Part shown: one piece after another, positions 18,197 to 28,260 of the stretch
Position numbering within the stretch: position 1 is the first letter of the stretch
Layout of the letters: each line of letters starts with the position of its first letter
Assembly: GCF_000716675.1 (NCBI RefSeq)
Contig: NZ_JNXT01000039.1
Span: 1-64,000, forward strand
From: Streptomyces alboflavus
GTDB lineage: Bacteria > Actinomycetota > Actinomycetes > Streptomycetales > Streptomycetaceae
DNA: 64,000 nt
Direction of reading: 5' to 3'
Position numbers and translations under genes: made by a program
The notes under the pieces: generated by a model
Database searches by the model: none
Told to the model about the DNA's origin: nothing
The model's input: the letters and a program-made list of their open reading frames with translations, nothing else

Positions 18197-19753
18197 ATGA
18201 CGACCTCTCCGGCCTCTCCGGCCTCTCCGGCCTCTTCGACCCCTCCGCCCGGCCCGCTCCTGCTCCCCGTCCTCCTGACCGTCCAGTTCCTCGTCTCCCT
18301 CGACATGTCCGTCGTCAACATCGCCCTGCCCGACATGGGCTCCGATCTCGGCTTCGCGCCCGAGTCGCTGACCTGGGTCGTCAACGCGTACGCGCTCGCG
18401 TTCGGCGGACTGCTCATGCTCGGCGGCAGACTGGCCGACCTCGTGGGGCGCAGGCGCACGCTGGTCGCCGGGTTCCTGGTGTTCGGGGCCGCGAGCCTCG
18501 TCGGCGGTCTCGCGCAGAGCCCGGGGCAGCTGATCGCGGCGCGGGCGGTGCAGGGGGCGGGTGCCGCCGCCCTCGCGCCGGTGGCGCTCGCTCTGATCAC
18601 CGTCCACTTCGCGGCGGGCCGGGAGCGGGCGCGGGCCCTCGGGCTCTGGGGCGCTTCGGGCGCGCTCGGCGGTGCCGTCGGGATCATGGCGGGCGGACTG
18701 CTCACGGACTGGGTGGGCTGGCGCTCGGTGATGCTGATCAACGTGCCGGTGGTGCTCGTGGCGCTCGCGGCGAGCCGCTCCGGCATCCCCGCCGACCGGC
18801 GCACGGGGCCCGCGCCGCGCCTGGACGTGGCGGGCGCGCTCCTGGTCACGGCGGGTACGAGCGCGCTCGTCCTCGGCCTGGTCCGCACCGAGACCCACGG
18901 CTGGGGCTCGGCGACGACCGTGGGCACGCTGGCCGCGGCGGCCGTGCTCCTGGCCGCGTTCTGCGTGGTCGAGCGGCGCGGCGAACGGCACGCGCGCGGC
19001 CCGCTGCTCCGCCTGGGCCTGCTCACGCACCGCCCCGTCCTGTCGGCGAACGTCTTCGCGCTCCTGATGTCCTCGGGCCAGTTCGCCGCGTTCTACTTCA
19101 CCTCGCTCTACCTCCAGGACGTCATGGCGTACGGGCCCACGCGCGCCGGAGCGGCCTTCCTGCCGTTCTGCGCGGGCGTCGTCGCGGGCACGGTGATCGC
19201 GACCCGCACGGTGGGCCGGGTCGGGGAGCGGGCGCTCCTCGTGGCGGGCGGGCTGCTCGGGGCCGCCGGGTTCGCGTGGTTCGCGCTCGCGGTCGAGGCG
19301 GGCGGCACGTTCGCGGGGTCGATCCTCGGCCCTTCGCTCGTGGCCAGCGTCGGCATCGGCATGTGCTTCGTACCGCTCGGCACGGCGGCGACGTCGGGCG
19401 TCGCGGCGGGGGAGACCGGGATGGCGTCCGGGCTGCTCAACGCCTCGCGGCAGCTCGGGGGTTCGATCGGGCTCGCGGTGCTGGTGACGGTGGCGTCGAG
19501 TGCGTCGAGTGCGTCGAGTGCGTCGAGTGCGTCGAGTGCGACGAGTGCGACGAGGGCGGGGGAAGGTCCGGGGGCGGGGCCGGGGCCCGGGGCGCTCGCG
19601 GAGGGGTACGCGGCGGCGTTCGGGGTGGCGGCGGCGCTGCTCGTGGGGGCTGCGGTGGCGACGGCGGTGCTGCACGGGCGGCGGAGCGCGTCCGCGCCGT
19701 CGGCGGCGACACCCTCGCGACCTGCGGAGACGTACGTATCCGAAGAATCTTGA
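18197..19753 (+). CDS. MFS drug-efflux transporter, DHA2-like (14-helix)
   Basis: A 518-residue membrane transporter with about 14 hydrophobic segments. The proton-antiporter motifs are visible: LDMSVVNIALP in helix 1, GGRLADLVGRRRTL after helix 2, and GASGALGGAVGIMAGGLL in helix 5. ATG 18197 lies only a few bases after the expected transcription start from TATAAT at 18179, so the mRNA is nearly leaderless; GTG 18188 in frame is the alternative. A loop near the end carries SSA repeats. Likely exports a hydrophobic compound sensed by the divergent TetR protein. Confidence 0.88.
   Translation: MTTSPASPASPASSTPPPGPLLLPVLLTVQFLVSLDMSVVNIALPDMGSDLGFAPESLTWVVNAYALAFGGLLMLGGRLADLVGRRRTLVAGFLVFGAASLVGGLAQSPGQLIAARAVQGAGAAALAPVALALITVHFAAGRERARALGLWGASGALGGAVGIMAGGLLTDWVGWRSVMLINVPVVLVALAASRSGIPADRRTGPAPRLDVAGALLVTAGTSALVLGLVRTETHGWGSATTVGTLAAAAVLLAAFCVVERRGERHARGPLLRLGLLTHRPVLSANVFALLMSSGQFAAFYFTSLYLQDVMAYGPTRAGAAFLPFCAGVVAGTVIATRTVGRVGERALLVAGGLLGAAGFAWFALAVEAGGTFAGSILGPSLVASVGIGMCFVPLGTAATSGVAAGETGMASGLLNASRQLGGSIGLAVLVTVASSASSASSASSASSATSATRAGEGPGAGPGPGALAEGYAAAFGVAAALLVGAAVATAVLHGRRSASAPSAATPSRPAETYVSEES
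19497..19549 (+). repeat. 9-bp tandem repeat within the MFS gene
   Basis: The 9-bp unit GAGTGCGTC occurs about five times in a row, encoding an SSA-type repeat in a loop before the last transmembrane helices. It is in frame. Confidence 0.8.
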
Positions 19754-19777
19754 TCTGCTCGGGCGGTTCGCCGAGGC

Positions 19778-19935
19778 GGGGGGGGGGGGGGGGGGCGCTG
19801 CCCCCAGACCCCCGCTCCTCAAACGCCGGAGGGGCTGGATATGTCGCCGGTGCGGCAAGGTTTTAGCCCGTCCGGCGTTTGAGGACGAGGCGCGGAGCGC
19901 CGATAGCGGGGGTCCAGGGGGCGGCAGCCCCCGGT
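19778..19935. repeat. dispersed intergenic repeat with inverted arms and 18-G run
   Basis: An 18-G homopolymer (19778-19795) is followed by an imperfect long inverted repeat: GCTCCTCAAACGCCGGAG on the left pairs with CCGGCGTTTGAGGACGAG on the right, and outer arms pair GCTGCCCCC with GGGGGCGGCAGC. The CTCAAACGCCGGA core is a well-known dispersed Streptomyces intergenic word. Placed between convergent genes, it could terminate both transcripts. Confidence 0.7.
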
Positions 19936-19973
19936 TTCGGAGAAGGGGTGGGACTGGGGCGCCCCCGCGAGGC

Positions 19974-21038
19974 CTACCCCACCGGGTGCCCCACCAGCAT
20001 CGTCGGCGCGCCCCCGACCCGGGTGAGGAACACCGTGGCGGACCCAGGGGCGTAGGGCGTGACGACGGCGGCGTCGGAGGTGACGTAGGCGATGGTCTCG
20101 TCGATGAGCCCACCGCCGACCCGCGCGGCGACCTCGGCGACGAGATGGGCGCGGATGACGGCCCCGTCGGGCTCGTACAGGAAGCGCCCGACGGCCCGCA
20201 CATCCGGGTCGGGGAGCATCGTGGCGAGGGGGGAGGCGAGGGTGTCACCGGACGGCAGCAGCGTGGCCCGGTGTGAGCCGGGCGCGTCACCGCCGAACCA
20301 CAGCACGGCCTCCTTCACGTCACCCCCGTCCGAGATCCACTCGGCCTCGGCCTCGCCGGGCACGGCGTCGTGCGGGATACCGGGGGCGATCTTGAGGGCG
20401 GCGCGGGGCGCCTTGCGGGCGGTCTCGACGGCCCAGGAGAGGGGTGGCGAGTACGCCTCGGGGTCGAAGACGCGGCCGCGCCCGCCGCGCCGCGCGGGGT
20501 CGACGAAGACGGCGTCGTAGGGGGAGGTGTCGACGTCGGTCACGTCCGCCTCGCGGACCTCGATGAGGTCGGCGAGGCCGAGGACTTCGGCGTTGGCGCG
20601 GGCGACCGCGCAGGTCAGCGGGTCGCGGTCGACGGCGAGGACGGCGATCCCGGCGCGCGCGAGGGCGATGGCATCGCCGCCGATGCCGCAGCAGAGGTCG
20701 GCGACGGAGCGTACGCCGAGACCGCCGAGTTCGCCGGGGTCGCTGAAGCGCCGCGCGCGGTACGTCGCCACGGACGCGCGCGTGGACTGCTCGACGCCGT
20801 TCGGTGTGAAGTACATGCGGGCGGCGTCCGCCGCGCCGAACTTCGCAGCCGCCCGCTGCCGCAGCCGCGCCTGCGCGAGCGCGGCGGAGACCAGGTCGGC
20901 GGGGTGCTCACGGCGCAGCCGGGTGGCCACCGCGAGCTCCTGGCTCGGTTCCACGTCCCGTACGGCGTCGAGGAGGCCCTGGCCCTCGGCGGTGCGGAGC
21001 GCGGCGAAGGAGGCAAGCGGATCGTTCACGTCGCCCAT
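19974..21038 (-). CDS. class I SAM-dependent methyltransferase, THUMP-like type
   Basis: A 354-residue protein. The SAM-binding motif VADLCCGIGGDA lies near residue 105, with VLAVDRDPLTCAVARANAEVLG as the following acidic loop and VFVDPARRGGRG as the motif IV region. The order resembles actinobacterial methyltransferases with a C-terminal THUMP-like domain, thought to act on RNA; that role is inferred. ATG 21038 is the first start after the long non-homologous upstream frame. Divergent from the deacetylase gene at 21121. Confidence 0.8.
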   Translation of the reverse strand: MGDVNDPLASFAALRTAEGQGLLDAVRDVEPSQELAVATRLRREHPADLVSAALAQARLRQRAAAKFGAADAARMYFTPNGVEQSTRASVATYRARRFSDPGELGGLGVRSVADLCCGIGGDAIALARAGIAVLAVDRDPLTCAVARANAEVLGLADLIEVREADVTDVDTSPYDAVFVDPARRGGRGRVFDPEAYSPPLSWAVETARKAPRAALKIAPGIPHDAVPGEAEAEWISDGGDVKEAVLWFGGDAPGSHRATLLPSGDTLASPLATMLPDPDVRAVGRFLYEPDGAVIRAHLVAEVAARVGGGLIDETIAYVTSDAAVVTPYAPGSATVFLTRVGGAPTMLVGHPVG

Positions 21039-21120
21039 TGTGGGCCAGTCGGTGGAAGGTGCGCGTACGGCGGCGGTGTCGGCCCCGTAGGGCCTGCCTG
21101 AGCTGCGAGGATGCGGCGCC

Positions 21121-22128
21121 ATGCGACTAGTACGACAAAACGAACAATTTTCCCGGGAGGGTGGACGGGGCGGGCGGGGCGAACGGATCGGGAGGGGCGG
21201 GCCGGACGGGCGGCGCGGTGCGCGCGGGCGGCGCAGGCGCGGCCGCCTCGCCGCCCTGGCCGTCAGCACCGCCGTCGTCGCCACCGCGATCGCCTCCGGC
21301 TGCGCCGCCGACGGCGACGAGCGGGGCGGCTCCGGCGCGCACGGCCAGCAGCCGCGCCTCGGTCCGCCCGCCCAGGCGCTGCGGGAGTACGCCGACGCGC
21401 TGCGCGCGAAGCAGGCCGCGCGCGCCGCGGCGGCGAAGCGCTGGGGGCTCGCGCAGACCCCGCTGGCCGCGCCCCCCGCGCCCGCCGTCAAGCCCCGCAT
21501 CACCACCCGCAAGGGCTTCGAGGTCGAGGGACAGGCGCAGCTGCCGCCGGTGTTCACCACCGTCCCGACCAAGGACAAGGTCGTCTTCCTGACGATCGAC
21601 GACGGCGCCGAGAAGGACCCGGCGTTCCTGCGGATGATGCGCGACCTGAAGATCCCGTACACCGCCTTCCTCAGCGACTACCTGGTCAAGGAGGACTACG
21701 GCTACTTCAAGCGGATGCAGAAGAGCGGCGTCGTGCTGAACAACCACACGCTCAACCACCGCTATCTGCCGGGACTGTCCTACGAGGGGCAGCGGCGGGA
21801 GATCTGCGGGATGCAGGACACCATCCAGAAGCGGTACGGGAAGCGGCCCGAGCTGTTCCGGCCGCCGTACGGCAACTACAACCGCGACACCCTGCGCGCC
21901 GCCAAGTCCTGCGGCGTCAAGGCGGTGCCGCTGTGGGCGTCCGAGGGCTTCGCCCGGCACATGGAGTGGCGGGAGTGGGACAAGGACCTGCACCCGGGCG
22001 ACATCATCCTCACGCACTTCCGCGGCCGCGAGGACTGGAAGGGCACGATGCCCGACATGGTCCGCACGGTCCTGAAGACGGTCACGGCGAAGGGGTACGC
22101 GGTGGCGCGGCTCGAGGACTACCTGTGA
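21121..22128 (+). CDS. polysaccharide deacetylase family lipoprotein
   Basis: A 335-residue exported lipoprotein. After an Arg/Gly-rich N terminus comes a hydrophobic stretch and lipobox IASGC. The NodB domain shows TIDDGAEK (catalytic Asp pair), NNHTLNH (metal-binding His pair), RPPYGNYN and a late ILTHFRG. It should remove acetyl groups from a cell-wall or surface polysaccharide; the substrate is unknown. Its stop overlaps the GTG of a following short lipoprotein frame. Confidence 0.86.
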   Translation: MRLVRQNEQFSREGGRGGRGERIGRGGPDGRRGARGRRRRGRLAALAVSTAVVATAIASGCAADGDERGGSGAHGQQPRLGPPAQALREYADALRAKQAARAAAAKRWGLAQTPLAAPPAPAVKPRITTRKGFEVEGQAQLPPVFTTVPTKDKVVFLTIDDGAEKDPAFLRMMRDLKIPYTAFLSDYLVKEDYGYFKRMQKSGVVLNNHTLNHRYLPGLSYEGQRREICGMQDTIQKRYGKRPELFRPPYGNYNRDTLRAAKSCGVKAVPLWASEGFARHMEWREWDKDLHPGDIILTHFRGREDWKGTMPDMVRTVLKTVTAKGYAVARLEDYL

Positions 22129-22511
22129 ACCGACCCGCGCGGGGCCGACCCGCGCGGGGCCGACCCGCGCGGGGCCGGGTTTCGAGGGTCCGGGCTTCCA
22201 GGGCCTGGGTTTCCAGGGGCCGGGTGGCGGCGGTCGCGGCGGGGGTGCTCGCCCCCGTCCTGCTGCTCACCGGCTGCGCGCAGTCGGTCGACCCGATCGA
22301 GCGCCTCGGCCGGAAGGCGGCCGAGAAGATCCCGCGGAAACTCCCGCCCAAGCTGCCGCAGGCGGAGCAGCGGTGCGGGCCCGGACCGCTCGGAACCCTG
22401 CGCCCGCGCGGGACGTTGTCCGAAGGCGTGAGCCCGGGCTCCGGCCCACAAGTGCCCCGCCGACCCCCCGTAACGCCGCCTGCATTGGCACTCCGCTTGA
22501 CCGAGTGCTAA
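22125..22511 (+). CDS. short lipoprotein frame, possibly a truncated deacetylase remnant
   Basis: A 128-residue frame whose GTG overlaps the preceding stop. A 15-bp repeat (22137-22180) encodes Arg/Gly/Pro repeats at the N terminus; then a hydrophobic segment and lipobox LLLTGC followed by AQSVDPIERLGRKAAEK. After about residue 85 the sequence becomes Pro/Gly-rich, and the frame ends inside the first CIRCE operator of groES. It looks like the 5' part of a second lipoprotein gene whose 3' part has been lost. Alternatively it is a genuine small lipoprotein. Confidence 0.5.
   Translation: MNRPARGRPARGRPARGRVSRVRASRAWVSRGRVAAVAAGVLAPVLLLTGCAQSVDPIERLGRKAAEKIPRKLPPKLPQAEQRCGPGPLGTLRPRGTLSEGVSPGSGPQVPRRPPVTPPALALRLTEC
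22485..22511. promoter_or_regulatory. CIRCE element 1 (HrcA operator)
   Basis: TTGGCACTC-N9-GAGTGCTAA matches the CIRCE consensus TTAGCACTC-N9-GAGTGCTAA with one mismatch. It overlaps the -35 of the groES promoter. HrcA represses heat-shock genes at such sites. Confidence 0.95.
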
Positions 22512-22526
22512 TCGTCGTCCTAGTCT
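22497..22526 (+). promoter_or_regulatory. groES-groEL promoter
   Basis: TTGACC at 22497-22502, an 18-base spacer and TAGTCT at 22521-22526. CIRCE 1 covers the -35 and CIRCE 2 lies just downstream of the start site, so HrcA brackets this promoter. Confidence 0.75.
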
Positions 22527-22531
22527 CGGGC

Positions 22532-22558
22532 CTGGCACTCCCCACTGGAGAGTGCCAA
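22532..22558. promoter_or_regulatory. CIRCE element 2 (HrcA operator)
   Basis: CTGGCACTC-N9-GAGTGCCAA is a second CIRCE copy 47 bp downstream of the first, in the transcribed leader of groES. Confidence 0.93.
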
Positions 22559-22656
22559 CAGCGACGGGCAGGTCCGGCACCCGCGACGACGGATCCACCT
22601 GGTCGCCACCTCAGATCAGTTAACCCCGCGAGATCTCCGAAGGGGGAGGTCGGATC

Positions 22657-22965
22657 GTGACGACCGCCAGCTCCAAGGTTGCCATCAAGCCGCTTGAGGA
22701 CCGCATCGTGGTCCAGCCGCTCGACGCCGAGCAGACCACGGCCTCTGGCCTGGTCATCCCGGACACCGCGAAGGAGAAGCCCCAGGAGGGGGCTGTCCTC
22801 GCCGTGGGCCCGGGCCGCTTCGAGAACGGCGAGCGCCTGCCGCTCGACGTGAAGGTCGGCGACGTCGTGCTCTACAGCAAGTACGGCGGCACCGAGGTGA
22901 AGTACAACGGCGACGAGTACCTCGTCCTCTCGGCCCGCGACGTGCTCGCGATCATCGAGAAGTAG
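22657..22965 (+). CDS. groES: co-chaperonin GroES
   Basis: This 102-residue protein is the heptameric lid of the GroEL chamber. [21 protein letters not shown], with the mobile loop [15 protein letters not shown], and the C-terminal [14 protein letters not shown] are diagnostic. GTG 22657 has GGGGGAGG upstream. It is expressed from the CIRCE-controlled promoter and followed by groEL after 149 bases. Confidence 0.97.
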   Translation: MTTASSKVAIKPLEDRIVVQPLDAEQTTASGLVIPDTAKEKPQEGAVLAVGPGRFENGERLPLDVKVGDVVLYSKYGGTEVKYNGDEYLVLSARDVLAIIEK

Positions 22966-23105
22966 CCGTACGGCTTCACCTGCAGATTTGCTTTCCGCTG
23001 CGCCCCTGGTCACCCCGCTGATTGCCGGGCGGCGAGGGGCGCAGCGCGTTTGCCGAGCATATTTCCCGGGGGCTTCCCCCGGACCCGAGTTTCCGAGAGG
23101 GCTGA

Positions 23106-24743
<1,638 letters not shown>

Positions 24744-24797
24744 GCGGTGACCTGAGTCCGGGTCGGCCCTGGTCGGCCTGAGCTGCCTGAGCTCGGT

Positions 24798-24836
24798 CGA
24801 AGGCCCGGCATCCCGTCGCGGGATGCCGGGCCTTCG
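24798..24836 (+). terminator. strong terminator hairpin after groEL
   Basis: A perfect 18-bp stem with a 3-base loop (24798-24815 pairs with 24819-24836; core GGCCCGGCATCCCG). It lies 54 bases after the groEL stop. No U tract follows, as is common in streptomycetes. Confidence 0.85.
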
Positions 24837-24930
24837 CGATTTCGGCTCCGCGCCGTGCGGTTCGACTTCGCGCTTGCGGGTTCGCGTCTGCCGGGTTTCT
24901 CAAGGGTGCCGGGTGCGGGGCGTGGTCCGT

Positions 24931-25020
24931 CCTCGCGCAGTTCCCCGCGCCCCTTCGGGGCGCTCCTCGTGCGGGGCGCCCTGGTTCGGGGCGTCCTTGT
25001 GCGGGGCGCCCTTCAGCGGA
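24931..25020. repeat. dispersed intergenic repeat fragment and GGGGCG-type short repeats
   Basis: The segment 24931-24962 (CGCGCAGTTCCCCGCGCCCC core) is the complement of the very common Streptomyces intergenic word GGGGCGCGGGGAACTGCGCG. It is followed by three or four imperfect copies of a CGGGGCGYCCTYGTG unit. No gene lies between groEL (ends 24743) and the SDR gene (ends 25051). Confidence 0.7.
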
Positions 25021-25050
25021 GCGGTACCCCTTCGGGGCGTGTTCCCAGGG

Positions 25051-25824
25051 CTACTTCGGGCCGTACTTGCGGCCCGTCCTCGATGTCACCCCGCCCAGCA
25101 GTGCCCTCGGGGTCACCTTCACCACTCCCATCAGGGTCTTGTACCTCGGGTCCGGGATGGACAGGGACTTGCCGCGGGCCAGGTCGGTGAGGGCCGCGGC
25201 CACCAGCTTGTCGGCGTCCAGCCACATCCACTTGGGGATGTTGTCCGTGCCCATGCCCGCCCGCTCGTGGAACTCCGTGCGGACGAAGCCGGGGCACAGC
25301 GCCATCAGCCGCACCCCCGTGCCCGCCAGGTCCCGCGCCGCGCCCTGCGTGAACTGCACGACCCACGCCTTGGACGCGCCGTACGTCCCGCGCGGCACGA
25401 ACGCCGCCACCGACGCGACGTTGACGACGCCGCCCCGGCCCCGCTCCCGCATCGCCCCCGTCGCCGCCGACGTCAGCCGGAGCACGGCCTCGCAGTGCAC
25501 CTTCAGCATCGTCAGCTCGTCGGCGAGCGGCACCTCCAAGTAGTGGCCCTTGTTGCCGAATCCGGCGTTGTTGACCAGCAGGTCGACTCCGTCGCGGCGA
25601 CGGGCGAGCCGCTCCTCGACGGCCGTGATGCCGTCCTCCGTGGCGAGGTCGGCGGTCAGGACCTCCGCCTCGATGCCGTGCCGGTCGTGCAGCTCGGTCG
25701 CCTGCTCGCGCAGCCGCTTGGTGTCGCGTGCCACCAGGACCAGGTTGTGCCCGTCACCGGCGAGCCGCCGCGCGAAGGCAGCGCCGATACCGGCGGTCGA
25801 TCCCGTAATCAGAGCCGTAGTCAT
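25051..25824 (-). CDS. short-chain dehydrogenase/reductase
   Basis: A 257-residue Rossmann-fold oxidoreductase. The cofactor motif is TGSTAGIGAAFA near residue 8, NNAG follows at about 89, the catalytic Ser lies in VVNVASVAAF, and the YGASK motif holds the Tyr and Lys. An Arg after the second beta strand (VARDTKRL) suggests NADP(H). The substrate is unknown. The stop codon region is rich in short repeats. It is 19 bases downstream of the multicopper oxidase gene on the same strand, so the two are probably co-transcribed. Confidence 0.9.
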   Translation of the reverse strand: MTTALITGSTAGIGAAFARRLAGDGHNLVLVARDTKRLREQATELHDRHGIEAEVLTADLATEDGITAVEERLARRRDGVDLLVNNAGFGNKGHYLEVPLADELTMLKVHCEAVLRLTSAATGAMRERGRGGVVNVASVAAFVPRGTYGASKAWVVQFTQGAARDLAGTGVRLMALCPGFVRTEFHERAGMGTDNIPKWMWLDADKLVAAALTDLARGKSLSIPDPRYKTLMGVVKVTPRALLGGVTSRTGRKYGPK

Positions 25825-25843
25825 GGACCAAGGCTAGTGAGCC

Positions 25844-27370
25844 TCAGTGCCCGCTGTGCCGCCCGGACGGCTTGCCCGCCTTCTGGCCCTTCTCGACGAC
25901 CACGAACTGGCCCATCATTCCTCCGTCCTCGTGACTCAGCAGATGGCAGTGGTACATGTACGGCGTCTTCGGGTCGGCCGGGCCCTCGAAGCGCAGGGCC
26001 AGCTTCATGGTCGTGCCGTTCGGCAGGAACACCGTGTCCTTGGGGCCGCGCAGCTCCGGCGGCGGCGCCTCGCCGTTCACCTCCAGGACCCGGAACTGCA
26101 CGTCGTGCACATGGAAGTTGTGCGGCATGCCGTTGTCGTTGCGCACGGTCCAGGTCTCCGTGGCACCGCGCGTGACCACCTCGTCGATCCGGTCCATCCG
26201 CATCGCCCGGCCGTTGATCCCGGACTGCTTCAGGTCGAAGAACCGCGCCCGGCTCGCCCCCGCGCCGTCCGGCACCTCCAGCTCGCCCAGCTCCGAGGGC
26301 AGCGCGGGCGATGGACGCAGCCGCTCCGCCGCCCGCAGCTGGAGCACGTCGAAGGAGTCGTCGCCCCCGCTGAACCGCTGCTGCCAGGCGCCCCCGTAGT
26401 TGTCCTGCGGGAAGCTGCGCAGCACGGTCCTCTCGCCGGGCCGCATCCGTACCACGATCTCGGCGCGCTCACCCGGCGACAGCTGTATCCGCTGCATCCG
26501 CGCCGGCCGCTCCAGGGCGCCGCCGTCCGTGCCCACCAGGGAGAAGGCGCGGTCGTCCGGGAAGCCGAAGTCGTACGTACGCGCGGTGGAAGCGTTCAGG
26601 AGCCGCAGGCGTATGAGTTCGTCGCCCACCTCCTGGTACGGCGCGAGTGTGCCGTTGACCATGGTCCGGTCGCCGAGGAAGCCGACGTTGCGCATCATCT
26701 TGTGGCCGTGGTCGAACTTCGCGCCGTCGAACCTCACGTCCTGCACGATCACCGGCAGGTCGTCGACGCCGTACTTCTTCGGCAGCGCGAGGCGTGCGCT
26801 GCGCTCGTCGTCGAGGAGGAACAGGCCCGCGAGGCCGCGCTGCACGTGCTTCTCCGTCACGCCGTGCGGATGCGGGTGGTACCAGAGCGTGGCCGCGGGC
26901 TGGTCCACCGTCCAGTGCGGGCTCCAGCTGCCGCCGGGCCGGATCATCTGGTGCGGGCCGCCGTCCATCTTCGCGGGCAGGTGCATGCCGTGCCAGTGGA
27001 CGGTCGACGCCTCGTCGAGGCCGTTGCGGATCCGCACGCGGACCTTCTCGCCGCGCTTCGCGCGCAGGGTCGGGCCCAGATGGTCGCCGTTGAAGCCCCA
27101 GGTCGGCGTCGCGCGTCCGGCCTTGAACTCCTTCTCGCCGGACTGCATGCGCAGGTCGAAGACGCGGGTGCCGTCCTTGTCCACGCGGGACTTCGCCAGC
27201 GGCGGTATCGCCAGGGCGTTGTCGAAGGATTCCTTGCCGACGGTGCTGATCTCGGCGTCCTGCCACAGCCACAGCAGGCCGCCGCCGAGCGCCAGCGCGA
27301 CGACGGTGACGACGCTGCCGAGGATGATGAGGACACGCTTGAGGCGTGGCCTGCTCGTGAGTCGGGACAT
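25844..27370 (-). CDS. membrane-anchored multicopper oxidase, CueO/laccase-like
   Basis: A 508-residue extracytoplasmic oxidase with an N-terminal transmembrane anchor (about 12-34). All four copper-ligand motifs are visible: HWHG, HPHPHG, PHNFHVHD and HCHLLSHEDGGMM, the last with an axial Met. It should couple oxidation of a substrate, possibly Cu(I) or phenols, to reduction of oxygen to water. There is no Met-rich insert of the CueO kind, so the physiological substrate is open. ATG 27370 begins the basic residues before the anchor. Confidence 0.92.
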   Translation of the reverse strand: MSRLTSRPRLKRVLIILGSVVTVVALALGGGLLWLWQDAEISTVGKESFDNALAIPPLAKSRVDKDGTRVFDLRMQSGEKEFKAGRATPTWGFNGDHLGPTLRAKRGEKVRVRIRNGLDEASTVHWHGMHLPAKMDGGPHQMIRPGGSWSPHWTVDQPAATLWYHPHPHGVTEKHVQRGLAGLFLLDDERSARLALPKKYGVDDLPVIVQDVRFDGAKFDHGHKMMRNVGFLGDRTMVNGTLAPYQEVGDELIRLRLLNASTARTYDFGFPDDRAFSLVGTDGGALERPARMQRIQLSPGERAEIVVRMRPGERTVLRSFPQDNYGGAWQQRFSGGDDSFDVLQLRAAERLRPSPALPSELGELEVPDGAGASRARFFDLKQSGINGRAMRMDRIDEVVTRGATETWTVRNDNGMPHNFHVHDVQFRVLEVNGEAPPPELRGPKDTVFLPNGTTMKLALRFEGPADPKTPYMYHCHLLSHEDGGMMGQFVVVEKGQKAGKPSGRHSGH

Positions 27371-27511
27371 GATTCGAGACTCGCGGCTCGGCCGGCCCGG
27401 GAGTATCGGGGACGGCCCCCACCCGACCCCGATTCAACTCCCGTGCGCCCCTAGGGACTTCCCCTATGTGCGGCTATGTGCGGCTCGTACGGCTCGTGTC
27501 GTCCCGGATCG

Positions 27512-28180
27512 CTACGCGCCGAGCTTCTCCACGTACTTCCGCGCCTTCTTCACCGTCTCCGGGTGCAGCGCGTCCTCGGCCGCGAGCAGCGAAGGCAGCA
27601 GGGCGCGCTCCGTGGTCACGGCCCGGAACTGCACGGCGACGGTGACCTCGTGGTCCGGGCGGTGCACGATCTCGACCGTGTCGCCCGCCTGGATCTCGCC
27701 CGGCTCGATGACCCGCAGATAGGCGCCCGGCAGCACGGCCTGCGTGAACCGCCGCACCCAGCCCGTCTCACCCACGTGGCCCTGGAACGTGCGGCATGGG
27801 ATGCGCGAGGAGGTCACCTCCAGGAGCAGGTCCGGGCCCACGCGCCAACGCTCCCCGATCAGTGCGCCGTTCACGTCCACGCCGGACGTCGTGAGGTTCT
27901 CGCCGAAGCCGCCGTTGGGCAGCGTCCGGCCGAGCAGCCGCTCCCATGCGTCGAGGTCCTCGCGCGCGAAGGCGTACACCGCCTGGTCGTTGCCGCCGTG
28001 GTGGCGCAGGTCGCAGATGGTGTCTCCGGTGAGGCCGCTGCCGCCGGTGCCCTTGGGGCCGGGCGCGGTCACCCGGACGGCCCCGTCGACGGGCTGCTTG
28101 TCGATCCCGGTGCGGCCGCCGGGAGAGTCGGTGTAGTCGACGGTCTTGGGCCGGCCCACATTCACGGAGAGAAGCTTCAT
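27512..28180 (-). CDS. MOSC domain protein, YiiM-like
   Basis: A 222-residue protein with the MOSC fold found in molybdenum-cofactor sulfurases and hydroxylamine-reducing YiiM. Seen are the N-terminal LLSVNVGRPK, the family segment GDTICDLRHHGGNDQAVYAFAR in pieces around residue 55-75, GENLTTSGVDVNGALIGERW, and a Cys in IPCRTFQGHVG, which is the expected cofactor-binding Cys. Likely a detoxifying Moco-dependent enzyme. Divergent from the LysR-type gene, whose binding site lies between them. Confidence 0.87.
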   Translation of the reverse strand: MKLLSVNVGRPKTVDYTDSPGGRTGIDKQPVDGAVRVTAPGPKGTGGSGLTGDTICDLRHHGGNDQAVYAFAREDLDAWERLLGRTLPNGGFGENLTTSGVDVNGALIGERWRVGPDLLLEVTSSRIPCRTFQGHVGETGWVRRFTQAVLPGAYLRVIEPGEIQAGDTVEIVHRPDHEVTVAVQFRAVTTERALLPSLLAAEDALHPETVKKARKYVEKLGA

Positions 28181-28223
28181 ACGGCCAGGCTAAGCGAGCG
28201 CTCCTCAAAGCGGCCACGCATTA

Positions 28224-28240
28224 TTGGGCGATGGGCCCAA
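28224..28240. promoter_or_regulatory. LysR-type operator dyad
   Basis: The inverted repeat TTGGGC-GATGG-GCCCAA lies between the divergent MOSC and LysR genes, 20 bases before the regulator's ATG. It has the size and position expected for autoregulation by a LysR-type protein, which would also control the MOSC gene. Confidence 0.6.
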
Positions 28241-28260
28241 GGGTCGCTTATGCTCGAACC

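Noticed and set aside
17297..20290. 997-codon minus-strand frame fusing TetR with upstream sequence
   Set aside because: Only the TetR part (17297-18085) is real; the rest is antisense to the MFS gene and crosses the dispersed repeat.
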